From Isoetes taiwanensis (lineage: Eukaryota; Streptophyta; Lycopodiopsida; Isoetales; Isoetaceae), in the NCBI GenBank assembly GCA_021234155.1, contig JAJEKV010000003.1, positions 19,206,386-19,270,385 on the forward strand: a DNA stretch of 64,000 nt, in the 5' to 3' direction. This document shows, in pieces, positions 58,111 through 64,000 of the stretch. Position numbers and translations under genes: made by a program. The first letter of the stretch is position 1, and the number at the start of each line of letters is the position of its first letter. The notes under the pieces were generated by a model. The model ran no database searches. It was not told where the DNA came from and saw only the letters and a program-made list of their open reading frames with translations.

Positions 58111-58134
58111 TTCTACTCATATGTACAAAAGTTT

Positions 58135-58262
58135 ACAAAAGATGGTTGTCGCACGGATGCAAAAAAATAGTTGCACAAGGTCGTGTCTGAACTCGCAACC
58201 TTCTAGTTGCAAGTCATCCACCTTCACCAAGTGTGCTACCAACACTTGCTAAAGACATTTCC
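58135..58262 (-). mobile_element. tRNA-derived SINE-like segment, copy 1
   Basis: The minus strand reads TGGTAGCACACTTGGTGAAGG, then CAACTAGAAGGTTGCGAGTTC, resembling Pol III A-box (TRGYNNARNNG) and B-box (GGTTCGANTCC) elements at tRNA-like spacing. A second copy lies at 59,275-59,400. It is attached to the 5' side of each family B LINE copy. Confidence 0.5.
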
Positions 58263-58264
58263 TT

Positions 58265-58440
58265 ACATTTTTTTCATATGCAGGGCTGATTCCAGGAGAA
58301 TCTAAAATATTCAAAGAACCTACATGCATACACGACACTTGGCATGATCTCATCCATTGCAGTGGCCCTGCTTGCCTTCGGGCCATTGTATTCTTATTTC
58401 TTCATCATATATAAGATTCTTTGCAAATCTTGGCATATTT
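58265..58440. repeat. dispersed 175-bp segment, copy 1
   Basis: It shares CTACATGCATAC, GACACTTGGCATGATCTC and ATCATATATAAGATTCTTTG with 61,100-61,310 at about 90% identity by eye. It follows the SINE-like segment directly here. At the second location a family A LINE sits between the two. No coding function is seen. Confidence 0.7.
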
Positions 58441-59215
58441 CTTCCCTATTTCTTGCGTATTCTTTGCGTATTTTTCTTGTGTGCTCCTAAATAGTAATAT
58501 CACATCATCAACATATAAAAGTAGCATAAGAACATACACATTCATAGGCGTTCCACCCGCTCGAGTATTAGGCGGTGCTAGGCAACTGACAACTAGTTTT
58601 GTTTTGTCAGCCACCTCGTAGGGATATAACTCAATGGTAAATTGTCACCTTGACGTGGTGGAAGTCATCAGTTCGAGCTCGATTATCCCTAAATTTTCTC
58701 TCGTATTCCATTCATTCCCTCTCATTCTGGACTGGTTACGGATGGGGGGACCGATTAGGTCATTAGATCACATGGCATTACTTGCTTTCCCCTCTCCCTA
58801 GCCAGTTCGGTTTGCGACCTATATTGCATGCAGTTAGTTACGTGCAGCTCCACAGGGATGCTTAAATCATCCATTATTTTCCAAAGATTTTTTCTGTTCA
58901 CCATATCAAAAGCCTTGGAGAAATCAACAAAGGCATCATCTAGGGGTTTCTTTTTCCCAACAACAGAATCTATCATTGCACGCATAAAGTCCAAATGATC
59001 AATAATGGACTTTTTGGGTTTGAATCCAGCTTGTCCCACTGCTCTAGCATTATTATCCACAGCCCACATACTAATTTTTGAATCCAGAATGACTGCAAAG
59101 AGTTTAGTATATAAACTACTAACCATGATCGTTCGATAATTAGCTGGATCCAATGCCTATTTGAAGAGTGGAACTACTTTGTTTATTATCCATGCTTGTG
59201 GAAACCCGTCTGTGA
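58441..59215 (-). pseudogene. LINE (family B), second tandem copy
   Basis: On the minus strand, 59,153-58,755 is an open 132-codon RT segment: MDPANYRTIMVSSLYTKLFA, then AVGQAGFKPKKSIIDHLDFM and AFVDFSKAFDMVNRKNLW. 58,614-58,405 gives GGTPMNVYVLMLLLYVDDVI, the YVDD active-site segment. Between them lies the tRNA-Val sequence and about 150 bp of non-RT DNA, exactly as in the copy at 41,520-45,213, so the insertion predates the duplication. The region around 59,125-59,140 supplies the unoccupied target of the giant transposon. Confidence 0.8.
58620..58691 (+). tRNA. chloroplast-type tRNA-Val(GAC) sequence
   Basis: 72 nt, beginning AGGGATATAACTCA, anticodon loop TTGACGT (GAC). It matches plastid trnV-GAC in all but a few positions. 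The D loop has changes (AATGGTAAATT) and the T stem has a mismatch (ATCAG/TCGAT), so it is decaying. Its partner at 42,321 has better stems but a changed anticodon. Embedded in LINE sequence; expression is unlikely. Confidence 0.7.
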
Positions 59216-59274
59216 TGTCCATAATGGGTATTCATACCATATGACTATTCTACTCATATGTACAAAAGTTCTAC

Positions 59275-59400
59275 TCATATGTACAAAAGAGGGTCGTCAC
59301 ACGGATGCAAAAAACTAGTTGCACAAGATAAGAGTTTAAACTCGCAACCTTCTAGTTGCAAGTCATCCATCTTTATCAAGTGTGCTACCAATACTTGTTG
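59275..59400 (-). mobile_element. tRNA-derived SINE-like segment, copy 2
   Basis: It is the second copy of the segment at 58,135-58,262, with AACTAGAAGGTTGCGAGTTT on the minus strand. The family A LINE begins immediately after it at about 59,400. Confidence 0.5.
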
Positions 59401-61095
59401 AAGCCATTCCGGCTCTATGACGGAATATATGCCACTTTGCCTGCGTCAGATCACCAAGTGAATAGCACCATAGGTGTTAAACAGGGATGTCCGTTATGTC
59501 CAATGCTTTTTAGACTCTATATTGACAAGTTGGAGACCTAGATGCAAGAACATGGAGGTGGTGGCCCGCAGTTGCCAGAGGCATATACAATAAAACAGTT
59601 GCTCTATGCAGACGATCTGGGCTTATTGTCCCATACAGTAGGAGTATACAGGAACATTTGGATGCTCTCAGTCGATTATGTGACATAGCAGGAATGACCG
59701 TCAACCTGCAGAAAACCAAGCTATTGCCAATCCTATCTGCACAACATGATATTCCAGACTTCTATTACAGAGGACAAAGGATGGAAGTTGTAAGGACCTT
59801 TAAGTACACGGGAAAAATCGATTTTTGTCGCTAACATACTATGGGATGCCTTTTGTGTAAGAGAAAGAAGGGTCGCGGGATGGAAAGCCACGTCATGCAA
59901 TGCGAGAATAATTTATTTTGTAGAATAGATCTTCACAAAGATTATCTAGCGATAACCCATTCAAAGCACACGATTAAATAAAAAGCACTCGTTGAAAAAT
60001 CATATTTTTTGTATGGGGTAGAGGTCCGGGGGCAGCGATTAGCAAGAGCACGCAGGATAAGCTAGAGAGGGTACAAAAGGCCTTCGACATCTAGAGGGTA
60101 GCCACCCTAGGCGTCAAGGACACGGTGCCTTATCCGATTTCTTTGTATGAGGCGGCTTTTGGCCCCTGCGGCGAAATACGCTATCTTGCTATGCGCAGCA
60201 CCTTATTGATTTGTATGGGGTATTTCCATAAGGTTGATGAGAATGGATGCACAACGTCTCCCTCCGGGCTCCGGTTATTGGCACGGCTCGGTTATTGGCA
60301 CAAGGGCGCAATGACCCGAAGAGAGTGTGGCGGGGAGCATTGTAAGGGGTGGTTCGCAAGATGGTCCATAGACTATCAATAGATTATGGATATGTCGGAT
60401 ATCGTGAACAGGGCTGCATTTGAATGAGCTTTCTTTGCCTCTACGTAGGATGTGCCCACTCTTGCAAAGCCCAAAAGCGAGCATTACCACACGAGTTAAT
60501 CCGTCGCTTGAACATGACCCCCACCAATATTTGAAGGCACACATCTCTACCAAGAAACAGAGAGCCATAGCTGCAATGAGAAGCGTGGTCCCACCATCTC
60601 TAATTGAGGCAGGGCCTTTGGGGTGCGGATGGAGGCGGGGAATCCCCGACACGAGAGATTATGCCGATCTTGTCACATGCGAATAGTAGAAGATGAACAC
60701 CATGCTCTCAGAGTGTCCAGGCATATGCACACATCCGAAGCTCATCATGCCGATCTCGGATGCTCACGAGATCGCAATTCATCAACTGCTGGCTTCGCCA
60801 ATGGTTGCACGTCTCGCGTCCTACATTCTGCAAGTCTCTACCGTCAGAGAGTCCCTTACAGCACAGGGAATTTGAGCGCCCAGATAGGGAATTTGAATGC
60901 CAACTACAAGGGTTTTTCCTCCCACGGGGGGTTTCGTCCCGATGGTAGAGACACATTGTATAGGGCTTTTGTGGTTTTCTTTTGTGTTTGGATACTATCC
61001 GATATATTGTATGTCTATAACCATCTCATAGGCCAGTTGGCCTCTGTGGACGTTAAAATATACTTCCTTCCTTCCTTCCTTCCTTCCTTCCTCAT
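59400..61095 (+). pseudogene. LINE (family A), 5'-truncated copy
   Basis: The plus strand reads STIGVKQGCPLCPMLFRLYI at about 59,468-59,530 (RT motif before the active site), then QLLYADDLGLLSHTVG at 59,595-59,640. The C-terminal region follows in broken frames (AFGPCGEIRYLAM near 60,150, RGIPDTRDYADLVTCE near 60,640). The 3' end carries GGCCTCTGTGGACGTTAAAA and a (CTTCC)n tail at 61,061-61,091. Inactive. Confidence 0.8.
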
Positions 61096-61320
61096 ATTTT
61101 CTTCATAGGCGGAGATGATCCCAGGAGGGTCTAGAATATTCTAGAACCTACATGCATACGCGACACTTGGCATGATCTCATCCATTGGAGTGGCCCTGCT
61201 TGCCTTCAGGCCATTGTATTTTTATTTCTTTATCATATATAAGATTCTTTGCCAATCTTGGCATATTTCTTCCCTATTTCTTGTGTATTTTTCGCGCATT
61301 TTCCTTGTCTTTGTGTAGGT
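61096..61320. repeat. dispersed 175-bp segment, copy 2
   Basis: It matches 58,265-58,440 and marks the far edge of the duplicated LINE/SINE composite. Confidence 0.7.
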
Positions 61321-61439
61321 TCATGACAGTTTGAACCAAAATCCCTTATTGGTTCTTGCCTACTGTGATCCTAAGCATTTCTTTATCCATATTTGGCGGT
61401 GCTTATCTCTATGGAGGAGATTTCATCCTTATTATAGTA

Positions 61440-61850
61440 GGTCCAACAGCTTGTTCAAGTATTCCAACAGTTGCAGTCAAACAATAAGCAGGCTCAAAGA
61501 ACAGGTTGCTTTGCATAAATCTGCTTCTGGCTCTAGATTGGGGCTATCGGAGCCTAAATTAGCCTACCCGAGAAGTTTGATGGCACTCAGTCCAAGCATC
61601 ATGGTTTTTTGAATCAGATTAAGCTTGTGATCCAATTCCATCCTCATAGATATCCCACGGTTCAAGAACAAGTTGGATTGATTGATTCTCTTCTCACAGG
61701 GCCAAGTCTAAGTTAGTTTACTCCTTTATTAGAGAAAGGAGCCCCCGAATTGCAAGAGGCTCTCGTCCAGCTTTGATTTATGCGTCTGAATTTTGTCAAA
61801 TTGCAATTGATACTGCCTGGGATGCATGGAATAAAATAACGGGTAAGGTT
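61440..61850 (+). pseudogene. retrotransposon gag fragment
   Basis: The plus strand reads FLNQIKLVIQFHPHRYPTVQ, then VGLIDSLLTGPSLS, a stop, FTPLLEKGAPELQEALV. This is the capsid region of a gypsy-type gag (L-x-G-x-A-x-x-W-F region, here with the Trp codon changed to a stop). Upstream, LKEQVALHKSASGSRLG is a typical gag linker. No LTR or pol accompanies it. Confidence 0.6.
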
Positions 61851-62286
61851 AGCCAAATGGCTATTTTATAGCATTTTTGCCAAGAAAATGGCTAAAGTAA
61901 ATGGAAAAAATTGCCCAGAAAAAGAAAATTTTAGCCCAATTTTTTTGCCGACTAAGTGATTTTCTATATAGGATAGCCAAACCTCCACCTCCAGACAACT
62001 CCACCAGGACAACAATTAGCCAAACCTAAGAAAGAGTGGACTTGGGAAAATGGATGGATTAGCCTAGTAGCAGACACCAAGATATACGGGAACTTTAGGA
62101 AATCACCAAAGAACTTCTTGTTTCAAGTACGAAGTTGAAGTAGTAACTTCTTATTTCAAGTATGAAGTTGAATTATTAGATGGAGGACCACATTTAAAAG
62201 GAACACTGCACTTTTTCTTTGAGCTTTGAACATGTGCATATATGTTTATTAATTTATGTCTTTGTTTTATTTTTATATTAAGACAA
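61851..62286. other. intergenic, nothing recognised
   Basis: AT-rich; a doubled phrase CTTCTTGTTTCAAGTA/CTTCTTATTTCAAGTA occurs at 62,114-62,162. Confidence 0.4.
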
Positions 62287-62816
62287 CCAACACATAACAA
62301 CCAACACATAACAACCATTGATATTAACAACCAACACATAACTACTATTGACATTAATTAACACAACCATTGGGTCCAACACATTTAAATTAAAATCCCC
62401 CTTAAACCCTCTTTGGTTTGGGTGCATATTCACACGGGGGGTGACGTAGGGCAGCGAGAGCCCTCATAATTGTATTTTGCACGTACGAAATCAACATCAT
62501 ATAGTATTCCGTTTGAAATCTTATAGTATTTTGCGAATCTTGTTATACAGTATAGCAAATTTTGTACTTGCATACTCCACAAACGAAGAACTTTACGTAC
62601 AGTGTAGATTAAGGAATAAGGGGTGAATATGCCTATCCAACAGCTCTCGTTGCCCGGAGTCACCCCCCGTGTGAATATGCACCCAAACCAAAGAGGGTTT
62701 AAGGGGGATTTTAATTTAAATGTGTTGGACCCAATGGTTGTGTTAATTAATGTCAATAGTAGTTATGTGTTGGTTGTTAATATCAATGGTTGTTATGTGT
62801 TGGTTGTTATGTGTTG
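62287..62816. repeat. 530-bp fold-back element
   Basis: The arms of about 175-180 bp (62,287-62,465 and 62,640-62,816) are near-perfect inverted repeats. They begin with tandem CCAACACATAACAA units and include TTAAATTAAAATCCCCCTTA, GGTTTGGGTGCATATTC and ACACGGGGGGTGAC. The loop is about 175 bp. The 108-codon minus-strand ORF across it is a by-product. No target duplication is obvious. Confidence 0.85.
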
Positions 62817-63515
62817 GGGGATTTAATTTTTATATGTTGGATGTTAATGGTTTGTGTTGCAAAAAAAAAAATTTGGCCCCTTCGGGGCCTTAGGGATGTC
62901 ACCCCCCCAGTGTGACAAAAGTTTTAGAATTCAAACCAGAAAAAAACTAGAATTCATTTGAGGCTTTCATCACCTGTAGTTTTTGAATTTCATCACAATA
63001 AAACAAATAGAACATAAGTAAAATTTACCATAAAGATAGAGTAGATTGATCCCATTATTCTGAAAGTCATAAAGTTTGCAACACCCATACAGAAACATTT
63101 TTCAACTGGAATTTAACAGCAGCCTTTGGCCTCCATGGATTCTTGTGGTGAGAAACCAAAGTGGGAAACTTTTCTGCTTGTTAGCACAAGGATCTAGAAG
63201 CCTTGGAATTTGCTTCATAACTACCTCAAAATCTAAAAATGCATGGTAATTTTTTGCAAGCTTCATTCGGAATGAGCCATAAAACAATATCCAATAGCGC
63301 AATCCTGTATTAATCAGCTGGTAGGATGTGAAAGCCTACCAAACCCGGCCGAAGAATTGCTGTTTTAGCATAGATATCTTAACCAAACATATTCATATCA
63401 TATACTATCAAAAAGATCTTGGAGAGAGCTTTCCAACGCAATAAAAATCGTCTTAAACAGAGCTCTGGATCAAAAGTTATGATAAGAAATGTGTTGCCGG
63501 CGGGGAAACTGCACT
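62817..63515. other. intergenic, nothing recognised
   Basis: AT-rich with short A- and T-runs; no gene is supported. Confidence 0.4.
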
Positions 63516-63745
63516 ACATGCGCCCTTCAAGCCCTTCATGTGCCCATTATGCACCACACACACAAAAAGAGAGCTTTTGTTGTGAGCCATTGGTTACATG
63601 CGCCCTTCAAGCCCTTCATGTGCCCATTATGCACCACACATACAAAAAGAGGGCTTTTGTTGTGAGCCATTGGTTGTTGACCATTATGCACCACACGCAC
63701 AAAAAAAGGGCTTTTGTTGTGAGCCATTGGTTGTTGACCATTGGA
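63516..63745. repeat. three tandem copies of an 82-bp repeat
   Basis: Units starting near 63,516 and 63,598, and a shorter one at about 63,680, share TGCCCATTATGCACCACAC, CAAAAAGAG and GCTTTTGTTGTGAGCCATTG. The third lacks the first 20 or so bases. ORFs crossing it repeat with it and are not genes. Confidence 0.85.
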
Positions 63746-63901
63746 AAAAAAAGGCTAAAATCAATGGCTCAGAAATGGTGCACTCTAGATGTACGCATTA
63801 GTACATGCATTTGAATACATCACGAAATCATAGGAAAACCTTAGTGAAAAGCGTACAAAAACACAAAGAAAACCCCCTGTTATTATGCTATATATTAACA
63901 A

Positions 63902-63979
63902 CTAGTAACGTGTGCCCGGTGTTGCCGGGCATAAGTAGAAATATAAGCTAACTAGTTATGATGCCCGGCGTTGCCGGGC
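63902..63979 (-). mobile_element. two adjacent Helitron-like 3' ends
   Basis: On the minus strand, GCCCGGCAACACCGGGC (63,930-63,914) is followed by eight bases and CTAG (63,905-63,902). 49 bp away, GCCCGGCAACGCCGGGC (63,979-63,963) is followed by seven bases and CTAG (63,955-63,952). Both have T after CTAG. Perfect 7-bp stems with an AACA/AACG-type loop and the CTAG spacing fit Helitron 3' termini. Two in direct tandem suggest repeated insertion at the same spot. Confidence 0.55.
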
Positions 63980-64000
63980 TTTAGTAATAATTTGAAGGCG

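Noticed and set aside
62430-62756. 108-codon minus-strand ORF as a gene
   Set aside because: It runs across the loop and arms of a fold-back element and has no protein-like conservation signal.
63419-63814. 131-codon ORF with repeated peptide
   Set aside because: It is the translation of three tandem 82-bp DNA repeats.

Overview
The window is plant nuclear DNA. It holds two intact spliced plant genes in a background of nested, mostly decayed transposons. The DDT-domain gene with WHIM motifs has twelve exons and the TMEM18 gene has five. tRNA sequences look like chloroplast tRNA-Val(GAC), the LTR retrotransposon uses the initiator-Met primer site, and the gene-poor, repeat-dense texture suggests a large genome. 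A non-seed plant such as a fern would fit, but that is inference only.

Layout. 1-12,309 is one large minus-strand Ty3/gypsy chromovirus: 3' LTR cut by the window edge, polypurine tract, decayed pol with a chromodomain, decayed gag, an unknown ORF, a histone H3-like ORF, primer-binding site, and a truncated 5' LTR. 12,310-15,277 holds LINE debris, a small inverted-repeat element, a tandem duplication and a Helitron-like end. 15,278-20,108 is the DDT gene on the minus strand. 20,793-22,323 is a hAT-like element holding a younger poly(A) retro-insertion. 22,324-38,434 is gene-poor: LTR fragments, three LINE 3' fragments, a large direct repeat, a Helitron-like end and a 650-bp fold-back element. 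38,796-41,039 is TMEM18 on the plus strand.

41,520-61,320 is a tandem composite of minus-strand LINEs that carries two chloroplast-type tRNA-Val sequences. It is interrupted by two plus-strand LINEs and by a 12.8-kb DNA transposon (45,214-57,996). That transposon has near-perfect 31-bp terminal inverted repeats and an ATTA target duplication, and the paralogous LINE copy at about 59,085-59,170 shows the unoccupied site. It carries a decayed DUF7869-type transposase-like gene on the minus strand. On the plus strand it carries a small acidic nuclear-type protein, a 198-aa ORF and a decayed multi-domain gene with RGG/NLS, DGQH (ParB-like), possible methyltransferase and NIF/HAD modules. Two plus-strand promoters are copies of each other. 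Every recognisable intron is loaded with one palindrome, CACGC-N3-GCGTG, arranged in one intron at exact 32-bp spacing.

The two points most worth pursuing are the chromovirus that carries its own H3-like protein (exact canonical H3 N-terminus plus a recognisable histone-fold C-terminus) alongside an integrase chromodomain, and the giant cargo-bearing transposon with its palindrome-filled introns. All coordinates, splice sites and alignments were read by eye; no database search was possible.
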